Made by a program: the position numbers and the translations under genes. Shown piece by piece: positions 42,703 through 52,187 of a stretch of DNA of 64,000 nt. The stretch comes from Bin94 sp965215535. Lineage in GTDB: Bacteria; Gemmatimonadota; Gemmatimonadetes; Longimicrobiales; Gaopeijiaceae. The stretch spans positions 1,798,001 through 1,862,000 of the forward strand of contig OZ244063.1 of NCBI GenBank assembly GCA_965215535.1, read 5' to 3'. The notes beneath the pieces are model-generated. The model was not told where the DNA came from. It was given only the letters and a program-made list of their open reading frames with translations, and did not search any database. The stretch's first letter is position 1; each line of letters opens with the position of its first letter.

Positions 42703-45111
42703 ATGAAAAACACACTGTTTTTGCCATTTTCCGCCCTGGCGCTCGCGCTCTGCGCGCTTTTCGCAATGCCGACGGCGGCCCAGGAGAGAGGCACCGTGAC
42801 CGGGTGGGCGCGGTCGGCCGACAATGGTTCGCCGGTCTCCTTTGTGCAGTTTCGCGTTGCCGGCACCGATCGCGTGGCGCTGAGCGACGCCGACGGACGC
42901 TTTGTGCTGGAGTCGGTTCCGGCCGGAGCGCAAACCCTGATTGTCGAGGGTGTACATAGCGCCGATCCGGTCGAGGTCGAGGTTGCTGCGGGCGGCGAGA
43001 TCGAGGTCGAGGTTGTTGTCGCCAGCGCGCTCTTTCGCATGGCCGCGGTCGAGGTGCAGGCCACCCGCTCCTACCGGCAGGAGTTCGGCACGGTCGGAAC
43101 CCGGTCACCGGCCCGGCTCATGGATGTGCCCCAGTCGATTCAGATCCTTTCGCGCAAGTTTATCGAGGATCAGGGCGCAACCCAATTCGAAGACCTCTAC
43201 CGGAGCGTGAGCGGTCTGGTCGACCACCCCTATTCGGAGATGATCCTGCGCGGCTTTCAACAGCGCGAAATCCTCTTCAATGGCGTGCGCGGCAATCCCT
43301 ACGGCAGCCTCGATGGCGGCGAGGACACCGGCTTCAGCACCAGCGTGGGCCGCCTGACCAATGTGGAGCGGGTCGAGGTGCTCAAGGGTCCGGCCTCGGT
43401 GCTCTACGGTTCGGCCGAGCCGGGGGGCGTGGTCAACTATGTGACCAAGAAGCCGCAGTCATCGACCGAACTGCGCGGCTCTCTCTATGGCGGATCCTTC
43501 GATCAGCGTGGCGGCAGCCTCGAGGCCACCGGTCCCCTGGATTCGGCGGGACGCTTTCTCTATCGCGGGGCCGCCTTCTTCGAGGAGAAGAACAGCTTTC
43601 GCAACAATGCTGGCTTTCGCGATCTTCACCTTGCGGCAGGATTTGCCTGGCTTCCCTCGGAGCGCACGCGAATCGATCTGGAGCTGGAGCGCATCGACCA
43701 GGATCTGAAGGGACACCGCCTGCGCGGCATTCCCGTCGATCCCGATGGCACCTTTCTGACTGCAATTGAATGGAGCAGCACCGAACCGACCGACTTTACG
43801 CGCATGGATGCCACGGTCTTTCAGGCGGCGGTGAGTCATGCGGCCGATGAGGGTCTGTCGGTGGATGGAACCTTCAGAGTCCTGGGATACGACCGCGAGG
43901 AGAACTACCACGAACCCCGCGGCATTCGCGATGATGGACGCTCCATGCAGCGCGCCTTTCGCGATCAGTTCCGCTCCAATGACGACTGGAGCGCGACGGC
44001 CAATCTGCATGGCCGGGTCGCGGTTCCGGATCTGGGAACCCATGCGCTTCTGGGCGGAGTCGAGGTGACCCAGCAGGATTGGCTCTTTCGCTATGCGCAG
44101 GCGCGGCAGAGTGGACGCGGCGGTCCGGTGCCCGATCTGGACCTCTTTGCGCCGGTCTACAACGGCGGCGTGGCGACAAAGTACGGACTCGGACCCGGCG
44201 ACTACTCCGAGCAGACAGTGAGTTCGCGGCGCTACGGCGTATTTGTGCAGGACCAGATGCACTTCGGGTCGCACTGGGTATTGGCGGCTGGGGGACGCTT
44301 CGATCGCTACGAAGACGAGGGCAGTGTGGTGGGCGAGGCCGGCAGCGCCGATGCGTCTGCCATAACGGGGCGGCTGGGCGTTGTCTTCAAGCCGACCGAT
44401 CTGCTGTCACTCTATGCAAGTGCGTCGAATGGCTTTTCGCGTCCCGACTTTGTTCATCAGACCCCCTCGGCAAACGGCCCCTTCGATCCATCGCGCAGCC
44501 GTCAGTTCGAGGGCGGCATCAAGACCGATCTGCTGGAGAAGCGCCTGACCTTCATGGCTTCGCTCTTCCAGATCAACAAGACGAATGTGCTGCGGCCCGA
44601 TCCGGCCTATGGTCCGAATGGCAACAACTATTCAGCGGCCTTTGCCACGGGCGAGGTGCGCAGCCGCGGGCTGGAGGCGGACATTGCGGGCACCCTGGGC
44701 AACCGGTTGAGCATTGCCGCCAACTATGCCTGGCTCGATTCGGAAATTCTGCAGGACGACAACGCGCCGGACAATATCGGGAAATCGTGGCCAAACTCGG
44801 CGCGCCACTCGGCGGGGCTCTCGTCGCGCTATGCGGTGCGGGGAGATCTGGGTCTGACACTTGGACTGACCCACGTGGGCGAGCGCGAACAGCCCTTTGC
44901 GGGGATCTTCGCTCCGGCCTTTACCGTGATTGATCTCGCGACCGATCTGCGGCTGCTGGGGCGTTTCGATCTGAGGGTTGCGCTCAACAATGTATTTGAC
45001 ACGAGCTATGCCACGGCCTCGCTCTTTGCCGCGCGTGCAGGCAATATTCCGGGCGACCCCCGAACGCTGACCGTAACGCTGACGAGCAGCTCGCTCTTCG
45101 TTCGTCGCTAG
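42703..45111 (+). CDS. Siderophore-type TonB-dependent receptor
   Basis: 802 residues. Signal peptide ends MPTAAQ (about residue 27). A carboxypeptidase-like beta domain (TVTGWARSADNGSPVSFVQF, about 31-105) precedes the plug. The plug carries the siderophore-receptor signature DVPQSIQILSRKFIEDQGA and LRGFQQREILFNGVRGNPYG, then VEVLKGPASVLYGSAEPGG and VNYVTKKP, all hallmarks of FhuA/FecA-like receptors for ferric siderophores or related metal chelates. The barrel ends LTSSSLFVRR. It is clearly different from the SusC proteins elsewhere here. It lies 26 bp before the first permease gene, so it is part of the island operon. It would import a metal chelate across the outer membrane. Confidence 0.9.
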   Translation: MKNTLFLPFSALALALCALFAMPTAAQERGTVTGWARSADNGSPVSFVQFRVAGTDRVALSDADGRFVLESVPAGAQTLIVEGVHSADPVEVEVAAGGEIEVEVVVASALFRMAAVEVQATRSYRQEFGTVGTRSPARLMDVPQSIQILSRKFIEDQGATQFEDLYRSVSGLVDHPYSEMILRGFQQREILFNGVRGNPYGSLDGGEDTGFSTSVGRLTNVERVEVLKGPASVLYGSAEPGGVVNYVTKKPQSSTELRGSLYGGSFDQRGGSLEATGPLDSAGRFLYRGAAFFEEKNSFRNNAGFRDLHLAAGFAWLPSERTRIDLELERIDQDLKGHRLRGIPVDPDGTFLTAIEWSSTEPTDFTRMDATVFQAAVSHAADEGLSVDGTFRVLGYDREENYHEPRGIRDDGRSMQRAFRDQFRSNDDWSATANLHGRVAVPDLGTHALLGGVEVTQQDWLFRYAQARQSGRGGPVPDLDLFAPVYNGGVATKYGLGPGDYSEQTVSSRRYGVFVQDQMHFGSHWVLAAGGRFDRYEDEGSVVGEAGSADASAITGRLGVVFKPTDLLSLYASASNGFSRPDFVHQTPSANGPFDPSRSRQFEGGIKTDLLEKRLTFMASLFQINKTNVLRPDPAYGPNGNNYSAAFATGEVRSRGLEADIAGTLGNRLSIAANYAWLDSEILQDDNAPDNIGKSWPNSARHSAGLSSRYAVRGDLGLTLGLTHVGEREQPFAGIFAPAFTVIDLATDLRLLGRFDLRVALNNVFDTSYATASLFAARAGNIPGDPRTLTVTLTSSSLFVRR

Positions 45112-45136
45112 GCCGACAGGAAAAGGAACCGGATCC

Positions 45137-46597
45137 ATGGGTACAACGATGGCGAGTCTCCGCAGCACCCTTCTTGTTGCACGACGACAGCTCGGCACAA
45201 TTCGCGACGACCGCCCTGTCGTCTTTCTGCTGGGGCTCGTCATCGCCCTGGGTCTGGTTGCGGCTCTGGGCGCCTGGCATCATGCCGGGGAGGAGGCCGG
45301 TCAGCGCGCCCGCTGGCAGGCCATGGTTGACCGGCAGTGGGTGGATCAGCCGGACCGTCATCCGCACCGGGTCATTCATTACGGCTTCCTGGTCTTTCGC
45401 GAGGAGGCGCCGCTAGCCTTCTTCGACCCCGGCGTGGGCGACTATGCCGGAACCTCGATTTTTCTTGAAGGGCATCGCCAGAACACCGCCAACTTTGGCG
45501 AAGCGCGTCATGCAACGGGAATGCTGAGCTTCGGACGCCTTACGCCGGCCAGCGTTCTGTCGCTTCTGCTGCCGCTCTTTGTTGTGGTCGCAGGCTTTGC
45601 CTCGGTGAGCGCCGAACGCGAACGGGGAACGCTCAGGCTTCTTCTGGCGCAGGGAGCAACCCCCGCCCAGATTCTCGGGGGCAAGGTGCTGGCGACGGGA
45701 GCGGTGGCGGCGGGGGCAACCCTTCCCATTGCTCTGGCTACGGTGATTCTGGCCGGAACAGAGGTCACGGCCCCGGATTCCGGCGCGCGCATGGGAGCCT
45801 TGGCGGGCGTCTATGCCCTGTATCTGGCGGGTTGGGTATTGATGACAGTACTGGTTTCCGCCGTGCGGGGATCGTCGCGGAGCGCACTTGCACAACTGAT
45901 TGCGATCTGGGTGGTGATCTGCGTTGCAGTTCCGCGTCTGGCCGCATCGGTGGCCGAGTCGCTTCACCCACTGCCCTCGCGCGCCGCCTTCAACGCCGAG
46001 GTGGAGCGCGCCCTGAACGAAGTGGGCGACAGCCACAACCCGAACGACCCCTTCTTTCGCGCGCTGCGCGACGAATACCTGGAGAGGTATCAGGTGGATT
46101 CGGTCGAGGAGCTGCCGATGAATTGGGCGGGTGTGGTGAGCAGTGCGGGCGAGGCGGCCACAAGCGAGGTTGTGGAAGAGCATCGGCAGGATCTGGTGGC
46201 GGGGCAGCTTCGCCAGAATGATGTGTTGGCGTGGGCGGGATTTCTTTCCCCCTATTTGGCCGCGCGCGATCTGTCGATGGGGATGACCGGAAGCGGGCCG
46301 GATGCGACCGAGGCATTTCTGGCCCGGGCCGAGGAGCATCGCTATGCAATCATTCAGCGTCTCAACGATCTGCACGCCAGTGAAATTCATTATGAAAACG
46401 ATCGGGCACAGCGGGTTTCGCGCGATCACTGGCAACAATTTCCCGTCTTCGAGACGCCGGTGCCGCCACTTGCGGGGGCGCTGGCCGCACGGAGCATTCC
46501 GCTGACGGCGCTTGCGCTCTGGGTTGTTCTGCCGGGTGCGGGGCTGGCCATACTGCGACGACGGCTGGCGCGGGTCGAAGCGGAGGGCTCTTCATGA
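45137..46597 (+). CDS. ABC-2 permease with large periplasmic loop (DUF3526-like), A1
   Basis: 486 residues. An N-terminal helix (VVFLLGLVIALGLVAALGAW) is followed by a periplasmic loop containing HRVIHYGFLVFREEAPLAFF and GTSIFLEGHRQN. Then come further helices with the ABC-2 coupling segment SAERERGTLRLLLAQGATPA (about residues 155-175), a second large loop (about 285-430), and a final helix. This build matches permeases carrying the DUF3526 region, of unknown substrate. It is homologous to the B1 permease (HYG and GTS-LE-HRQN motifs shared). No ATPase is directly beside the A pair; the one at 48560 may serve both. Overlaps A2 by 4 bp. Confidence 0.82.
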   Translation: MGTTMASLRSTLLVARRQLGTIRDDRPVVFLLGLVIALGLVAALGAWHHAGEEAGQRARWQAMVDRQWVDQPDRHPHRVIHYGFLVFREEAPLAFFDPGVGDYAGTSIFLEGHRQNTANFGEARHATGMLSFGRLTPASVLSLLLPLFVVVAGFASVSAERERGTLRLLLAQGATPAQILGGKVLATGAVAAGATLPIALATVILAGTEVTAPDSGARMGALAGVYALYLAGWVLMTVLVSAVRGSSRSALAQLIAIWVVICVAVPRLAASVAESLHPLPSRAAFNAEVERALNEVGDSHNPNDPFFRALRDEYLERYQVDSVEELPMNWAGVVSSAGEAATSEVVEEHRQDLVAGQLRQNDVLAWAGFLSPYLAARDLSMGMTGSGPDATEAFLARAEEHRYAIIQRLNDLHASEIHYENDRAQRVSRDHWQQFPVFETPVPPLAGALAARSIPLTALALWVVLPGAGLAILRRRLARVEAEGSS

Positions 46598-47973
46598 GAT
46601 CGCAGGCGCGGTTGCTGGCGCTGGATCTGCGGCGCCTGACCCGATCCCGCGGCGTTGTGATCACAATTGTCCTGCTGTTGGGATTGGGGATTCATGTCGC
46701 GTGGCGCGGCGGCGAAAAAATTGAGGCCGCACAGGTGTCGGCCACGGCTGCCGGGAACGCCTATGGCGATCAGTTGCGCTACCTTGAGTCGATCTATCCG
46801 CCCACAACCGAGGCGGGCGAAGTTCTCTACTACCTGTCTTTCCCGGCTCCGCAGCCCGCGCTTCCCCTTGCCGCGCTGGCCCGGGGACGGGGCGCGGTGG
46901 AAACCGAAAGTCTGCGTATTCGCCTTCTGGCACTCGAGGGACAACTCTACGAACACGAAACGGTGAATCCGCGTTTGGCGGCGGCGGGCGAACTCGATCT
47001 TGCCTTTCTCCTTGTGGTTTTGCTTCCTCTGTTCATTATTGCAATCAGTTACGATCTGGTGGCCAGCGAACGCGAAGGCGGCACCTGGGATCTTGTGCGT
47101 CTTTTTGCCCGCCCGCGCCGGTTGCTGGGGCTGAAGCTGACATCGCGCGCGCTTCTGGCGGGTGGGCTGGTGGCAACCCTTATGGCGATTGCGGCGATGA
47201 TTGCCGGGGTTGGTCTCGATGAACGAACCGGCTGGGCAATTGCACTCGTCGGATTGCACACGCTTTTCTGGTTTGCGCTCTGTTTGTGCATCTCGGCGGG
47301 GCGTCGTTCATCTACCGCCAACGCCATGATTCTTGCGGGAAGCTGGGTGGGTCTGACCGTTCTGGCTCCGGCCGCACTGAGTCTTGCCAATGCAATCCTT
47401 CATCCCATTCCCGAAGCGCTCGAACTGACCGTGCTCCAGCGACAGGGCTATCATGAAGCCTGGGATCTGCCACCCAGCGCAACCATGGAGTCGTTTTTGG
47501 CCGAATATCCGCAGTGGCGCGGCCACCCCGTTCCCGAAGACGCCTTCTCGTGGACCTGGTATTACGCCATGAATCACCGGGGCGATCAGGCCGCGCGCGA
47601 CGCCTCGCTCGCCTACCGCAATGTGTTGCAACAGAGAGACGAATGGGCCCGCCGCTGGTCGCTGCTTGTGCCACCCCTTGCCGTTCAGATTTCCCTGGAT
47701 CGCCTTGCGGGAACCGACCTTGCATCGCAACTCGCCTACCAGAGCGCTGTTCGCGATTTTCACGAACGTCTGCGCCTTCACTTCTACCCGATCCTCTTCG
47801 CCACCGAACCGATCGATGCGGTGGACTGGAGTCAGGTGCCACGCTTTGAACCGGCCGCCCCTGTGGAGAGTGGCACCCGGGCCGGCGCCCCAGCCGCGAT
47901 TGCGCTGCTGTTGGCGTCGATTGTGGTCGTGGGGATGGGGCGGTGGACCTCGCCTTCCGCGGCCAGATCGTAG
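46594..47973 (+). CDS. ABC-2 permease (DUF3526-like), A2
   Basis: 459 residues. The plan matches A1: N-terminal helix (GVVITIVLLLGLGIHVAW), periplasmic loop, then AGELDLAFLLVVLLPLFIIA with SEREGGTWDLVRLFARP as the coupling segment (about 150-170), more helices (NAMILAGSWVGLTVLAPAAL) and a second large periplasmic loop (about 285-430), final helix. It is the counterpart of B2. Its ATG overlaps the A1 stop (ATGA), so the two subunits are coupled and probably form a heterodimer. Confidence 0.82.
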   Translation: MRSQARLLALDLRRLTRSRGVVITIVLLLGLGIHVAWRGGEKIEAAQVSATAAGNAYGDQLRYLESIYPPTTEAGEVLYYLSFPAPQPALPLAALARGRGAVETESLRIRLLALEGQLYEHETVNPRLAAAGELDLAFLLVVLLPLFIIAISYDLVASEREGGTWDLVRLFARPRRLLGLKLTSRALLAGGLVATLMAIAAMIAGVGLDERTGWAIALVGLHTLFWFALCLCISAGRRSSTANAMILAGSWVGLTVLAPAALSLANAILHPIPEALELTVLQRQGYHEAWDLPPSATMESFLAEYPQWRGHPVPEDAFSWTWYYAMNHRGDQAARDASLAYRNVLQQRDEWARRWSLLVPPLAVQISLDRLAGTDLASQLAYQSAVRDFHERLRLHFYPILFATEPIDAVDWSQVPRFEPAAPVESGTRAGAPAAIALLLASIVVVGMGRWTSPSAARS

Positions 47974-48075
47974 CTCACTTGCCTTCCCGCCCCTCTCCTC
48001 CTACCATAAAGCCCTGAAGAAAAATGCCGGTCCCGCCCCCGACCGGTACAGCCCTGCTGGATCGTGGAGAAGCGC

Positions 48076-48396
48076 ATGCTTGAGCGAATCGATCTTCGGA
48101 AGGCGGCGGGCCGTCTCTGCGCCCTGCCGGCGGGCTTCGTCGCGCTTGTGTGGCTCGGTGTCGCCATTGCCGAGAACGCGCACGACCACGATCATGCCGA
48201 GCATACGGCTCCCTGTGCCATCTGTGCGGTGGGGTATCAGGGCATGACGACAATGTCGGCTGCGATGGCGGTTGCGCCCGTCGCCGGATTGCACACTCTG
48301 CATTCGCTCTCGCTGCCCAACCTGCGGATCAGGCCTGCAACGGGTCACCGAATCCCTCGTCGAAGTCGCGCTCCGCCTCTCTTCATCTCTCGCTAG
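48076..48396 (+). CDS. Small secreted His/Cys protein 2 (DUF2946-like)
   Basis: 106 residues. A hydrophobic segment (LPAGFVALVWLGVAIAENA) leads into HDHDHAEHTAPCAICAVGYQ, four histidines just before a CxxC, and the chain ends RSRAPPLFISR. The plan is the same as in the protein at 42184-42525. The start ATG 48076 is preferred over GTG 48064 because GGAGA lies six bases before it. It sits between the A pair of permeases and the ATPase gene, so each copy opens one half of the island. A periplasmic metal chaperone or metal sensor for the transporter is plausible; copper is a guess from the HDHDH/CxxC composition. Confidence 0.65.
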   Translation: MLERIDLRKAAGRLCALPAGFVALVWLGVAIAENAHDHDHAEHTAPCAICAVGYQGMTTMSAAMAVAPVAGLHTLHSLSLPNLRIRPATGHRIPRRSRAPPLFISR

Positions 48397-48559
48397 CGGT
48401 CCCCCTCGGGCCGTCCGCCCCCCCTTCGGCCCGGCCCCCCGGTGTCTCAACTTTCTGCTGCCTCGCCTGTGGCGGCTGCCGGGCTCGTGCCATTCATCCC
48501 GGAATGCATTTCCCAAGCATCATATTGCCGCATGGGGAAGGCATCCGCCTTACGAGAGA

Positions 48560-49309
48560 ATGGAGATCATGCAACACCCCGAATCCCCCAATGGAGCTGC
48601 GCCTCTCTTTGAAGCCCGTGGCCTCAGCAAGCGCTATGGAGCCACGCAGGCGCTCGATTCCCTCGACCTTGCCATTCAACCCGGCGAGGTCTACTGCCTT
48701 CTCGGCCCCAATGGAGCGGGGAAGACGACCACCATCAATCTCTTTCTGGGATTTGTGACGCCCACTGCGGGGCAGGCGCTGATCGCCGGGCTGGATGTGG
48801 CCACCCATGACCGCCAAACGAAGCAGCGAATCGCGTACATCCCCGAACAGGTCATGCTCTATCGCAATTTGAGCGGCCTGGAGAATCTGGAGTACTTTAC
48901 CGCGCTCGGGGGCAAAGGTGCGCTGGATCGCGAGCGGCTCACCGGGATTCTTGTCGAGGCGGGGTTGCAGCGCGACGCCGTTCATCGCCGCGTGGCGGGC
49001 TACTCGAAGGGAATGCGGCAGAAAATCGGCATTGCGATCGCCATTGCCAAGGAGGCCGACGCCCTTCTGCTCGACGAACCGACTTCGGGTCTCGATCCCA
49101 AGGCCTCGAACGAGTTTTCGGGATTGATTGAGCGGCTCAGGGATCGCGGCGTTGCGATTCTCATGGCGACCCACGACCTCTTCCGCGCCAAGGAAACCGG
49201 AACCCGCGTGGGGATCATGCGCTACGGGCGCCTGGTTGCCGAGATGGACACCGCCGAGATCGGACATGCGGACCTTGAGCGGATCTATCTCGAACAGATG
49301 CATGACTGA
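48560..49309 (+). CDS. ABC transporter ATPase of the duplicated permease island
   Basis: 249 residues. Walker A GPNGAGKTTT at 49-58, Walker B ALLLDEPTSGLD (about 170-181), switch His in MATHDLFR. The signature reads YSKGMRQKIG (about 150-159) rather than LSGGQ, a variant common in ABC-2 partners of this type. It is the only ATPase for the four permeases in this island, and is followed at 33 bp by B1. Start 48560 is preceded by GAGAGA; ATG 48569 is in frame. It powers the inner-membrane complex; which permease pair(s) it serves is not known. Confidence 0.9.
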   Translation: MEIMQHPESPNGAAPLFEARGLSKRYGATQALDSLDLAIQPGEVYCLLGPNGAGKTTTINLFLGFVTPTAGQALIAGLDVATHDRQTKQRIAYIPEQVMLYRNLSGLENLEYFTALGGKGALDRERLTGILVEAGLQRDAVHRRVAGYSKGMRQKIGIAIAIAKEADALLLDEPTSGLDPKASNEFSGLIERLRDRGVAILMATHDLFRAKETGTRVGIMRYGRLVAEMDTAEIGHADLERIYLEQMHD

Positions 49310-49342
49310 CACAACAACTTCTGCACAAGTCAGGGAACAATC

Positions 49343-50755
49343 ATGACAAGGCATATCATTCGCAAAGAGTTCTCCGATCTGGTCCGCGACGGCCGCTTTC
49401 GCTGGTGCGCACTGCTGATCGGAGCGCTGCTGCTGGTTTCGCTCGGGCATGGCTGGGTTCAGGCCCGCCAGGCGCAGGAAGAGCGAGCGGCCGCACAATC
49501 CACAGCCCGCGACCATTGGGAATCGCAGGGCGAGAAGAATCCGCACTCGGCCGCGCACTACGGCGTGTATGCATTCAAGCCGCGTCTGGCGCTCTCCTTT
49601 ATCGACGAGGGGGTGGATCCGTACACCGGCACCTCGGTGTGGCTCGAGGCCCACCGGCAGAACGATTTTCTGCTTCGTCCGGCCCAGGATGCCACCGCAG
49701 CACAGCGTATCGGGGCTCTGACGGCGGCTCAGGTTCTGCAACACCTTGTTCCGCTGCTCATTATTCTGCTGACCTTCGGCGCACTTGCAAGCGAACGCGA
49801 AAATGGTACGCTGCGGCAGCTTCTGGCGACCGGAGTCGGACGGCGCGATCTGGCGGTGGGGAAGGCGCTGGGCATCTCCGGCGCGCTCGCGCTTCTGCTG
49901 GTGCCGGTGGCTGTGGTGGGGGCGGCAGCCCTGGTGATCGGAAGCCCCGGCCCGGCTGCCTCCCCATTCGCCCGGGGCGCGGTGCTTGCGGTTGCCTATT
50001 TGGGGTACTTCGGTGCCTTTCTGGCATTATCGCTGGCGGTGTCGGCCTGGGCGCGCTCGGGTCGCACGGCCCTGGTGGTTCTTCTGGCCGTCTGGGTGGT
50101 GAATGGACTGGTGGCGCCGCGCCTTGCGGTGGATCTGTCGAAGTGGATCCATCCGACTCCATCGGCCTTCGAGTTCGCACGCACGGTAGAGAGCGAGATG
50201 GCGACGGGCGTCGAGGATATTGCCCGCCCCGACCGGGAAGCGCTGACCGCGCGCCTTATGCAGGAATATGGAGTGGAGCGGGCCGAGGATCTGCCCATCA
50301 ACGATGTCGGAGTGTATTTGCAGGAAAGCGAAGAGTTTGGCAACCGGATCTTCGATCGCAACTATGGCGCGTTGTGGGATGCCTTCGAGCGGCAGGGAAC
50401 CGTTCACGAGCTTCTTTCCGTGATGGCGCCACTGCTCGCCGTGCGCACGCTTTCAATGGGACTGGCCGGCACCGACGTGGAACAGCACAGACACTTTGCG
50501 GTCGCCGCCGAGGAGTACAGACGCGACCTGATGCGGCGGATGAATGGCGATATGGCACAAAATTCGCGCAGCGGAGACTTTACCTACACGGCCGATCGGG
50601 TGCTCTGGGAAGCGACTCCGCCGCTGACCTACGCCGCCCCGACGCTGGGTTGGGTTCTGGGCAACCGGGTGCTGTCGATTCTGACTCTGGTGGGCTGGGT
50701 GGCCGGGGCGACTCTGATGGCGGTGGTGCGTGTGCGGCGCGCGGAGGTGGCGTAG
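49343..50755 (+). CDS. ABC-2 permease (DUF3526-like), B1
   Basis: 470 residues. Homologue of A1: N-terminal helix (WCALLIGALLLVSLGHGWVQ), loop with SAAHYGVYAFKPRLALSFID and GTSVWLEAHRQN, coupling segment SERENGTLRQLLATGVG (about 150-170), more helices, a large second loop and a C-terminal helix (VLSILTLVGWVAGATLMAVV). The shared HYG and GTS-LE-HRQN blocks show that the A and B pairs arose by duplication of a two-permease unit. Ribosome site GGGA before ATG 49343. One base separates its stop from the B2 ATG. Confidence 0.84.
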   Translation: MTRHIIRKEFSDLVRDGRFRWCALLIGALLLVSLGHGWVQARQAQEERAAAQSTARDHWESQGEKNPHSAAHYGVYAFKPRLALSFIDEGVDPYTGTSVWLEAHRQNDFLLRPAQDATAAQRIGALTAAQVLQHLVPLLIILLTFGALASERENGTLRQLLATGVGRRDLAVGKALGISGALALLLVPVAVVGAAALVIGSPGPAASPFARGAVLAVAYLGYFGAFLALSLAVSAWARSGRTALVVLLAVWVVNGLVAPRLAVDLSKWIHPTPSAFEFARTVESEMATGVEDIARPDREALTARLMQEYGVERAEDLPINDVGVYLQESEEFGNRIFDRNYGALWDAFERQGTVHELLSVMAPLLAVRTLSMGLAGTDVEQHRHFAVAAEEYRRDLMRRMNGDMAQNSRSGDFTYTADRVLWEATPPLTYAAPTLGWVLGNRVLSILTLVGWVAGATLMAVVRVRRAEVA

Positions 50756-50756
50756 C

Positions 50757-52187
50757 ATGATCTGGCCTGCCATCCTGCGCAATGAATGGCGCCTGCTCAT
50801 GGCCGATCGGGCGCTGCGGATTGCGCTCGGACTCTTCGCTCTTCTTCTGGTCTATGCTCTGGTCAATGGCATGGTCTGGAACCGTTTTCTGGAGCGCACC
50901 GTGGAGGCTGTGCAGAGTGACAACGCCGAACGCGCCAGCGCTCTCGAGGAAGAGCTGATCGACATCGCCAATGGCGGCGAGCCGGCATCGCGCTTCTCCG
51001 ATCCCCGTCTGCCCAATGTGCTGGGAGGCCCTCGGGGCAGTCATACTGCGGTGCTGGATCCCGGTCCGCTCACGGCGCTGGCGGTTGGGCAGAGCGATCT
51101 TCTTCCCTACTACTACGATGTCAACATCTATACCGACGAGACATCCTTCCAGCAGAATGGCGAGGTCGAAAATCCCCTCAATCTTATGGTTGGGCGCTTC
51201 GATCTGGCCTTTGTCGTGATTTATCTGTTGCCTCTTCTTGTGCTGGCGTTGAGCTTCAACGTGCTCTCGGAGGAGCGCGAACAGGGAACCCTGGCGCTGA
51301 CTCTGTCGCAACCGGTTTCGGTCTCCGGCATTGTGGCAACCAAGCTGGCGTTCCGCGCACTTCTGGTTGTGGGGATGGCGCTGGCGATCTCGCTGGCCGG
51401 GGCCCTGGCCACAGGCGGCTTCGCGGCGCCGGGTCGGATTATGCTCTGGTGCGTGGCGGTTGTTGTCTATACGGGATTCTGGTTCGCGCTTGCGGCCTGG
51501 GTCAACAGCCTGGGGCGTTCATCTGCCTGGAATGCTACGGTTCTCATGGGATCATGGCTGATTCTGGTCGTTGTGCTGCCGGCATCGATCAATATTGCGG
51601 CCGGCCTTCTGCACCCTCTGCCCTCGCGCGTTCAGATGATTACCACTCAGCGCGAAGCCTCGAACGAGGCCGTGGAGCAGCGCAGCGAACTTCTGGCCCG
51701 CTACCTGGAGGACCATCCCGAGATGGCCGAGGGGGTTGTGGCCGACGAACCGGGGCTGGGAGCGCTTGCATGGGCCGCCACCGACGCCGTTCAGAGCCGC
51801 GTGGAAGAGGTGACGGCCGAGCACGATGCCCGCCGTGCGGATCAGATCGCCCTGGTGCAGCGCTACCGCTACCTCTCGCCGGCGCTTTTAGCCCAGAATA
51901 TTCTGATCGATGCTGCGGGAACCGGCGACGCGCGCTTTGCCGATTTCCAATCGCAGGTACGAGCCTTTGCCGAAGAGTGGAGACAGTTCTTTGTGCCCGC
52001 AATTCTGGCCAGCGAACAGATGAATGCCAGCGTGATTCCCGGTCTGCCACGATTCTACCTTGCACACGAAAATTCAGGAGATGTCGGACGCAGGGCAGCC
52101 GCTCCGCTCGCGGTTCTGGTCGGCCTTCTGCTCTTGGTGGGCCTGGGTGCAGGCAGCGGCCTGGAGCGGGTGCGGGGAGCGGATTGA
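50757..52187 (+). CDS. ABC-2 permease (DUF3526-like), B2
   Basis: 476 residues. Homologue of A2: N-terminal helix (ALRIALGLFALLLVYALVNG), loop with PYYYDVNIYTDETSFQ, then GRFDLAFVVIYLLPLLVLAL and the coupling segment SEEREQGTLALTLSQPVSVS, later TVLMGSWLILVVVLPASINI, a large second loop and a final helix (LAVLVGLLLLVGLGAG). The shared LDLAF/FDLAF-LLPL and EREXGT elements align it with A2. It closes the island; the next 397 bp are without an assured gene. Confidence 0.84.
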   Translation: MIWPAILRNEWRLLMADRALRIALGLFALLLVYALVNGMVWNRFLERTVEAVQSDNAERASALEEELIDIANGGEPASRFSDPRLPNVLGGPRGSHTAVLDPGPLTALAVGQSDLLPYYYDVNIYTDETSFQQNGEVENPLNLMVGRFDLAFVVIYLLPLLVLALSFNVLSEEREQGTLALTLSQPVSVSGIVATKLAFRALLVVGMALAISLAGALATGGFAAPGRIMLWCVAVVVYTGFWFALAAWVNSLGRSSAWNATVLMGSWLILVVVLPASINIAAGLLHPLPSRVQMITTQREASNEAVEQRSELLARYLEDHPEMAEGVVADEPGLGALAWAATDAVQSRVEEVTAEHDARRADQIALVQRYRYLSPALLAQNILIDAAGTGDARFADFQSQVRAFAEEWRQFFVPAILASEQMNASVIPGLPRFYLAHENSGDVGRRAAAPLAVLVGLLLLVGLGAGSGLERVRGAD

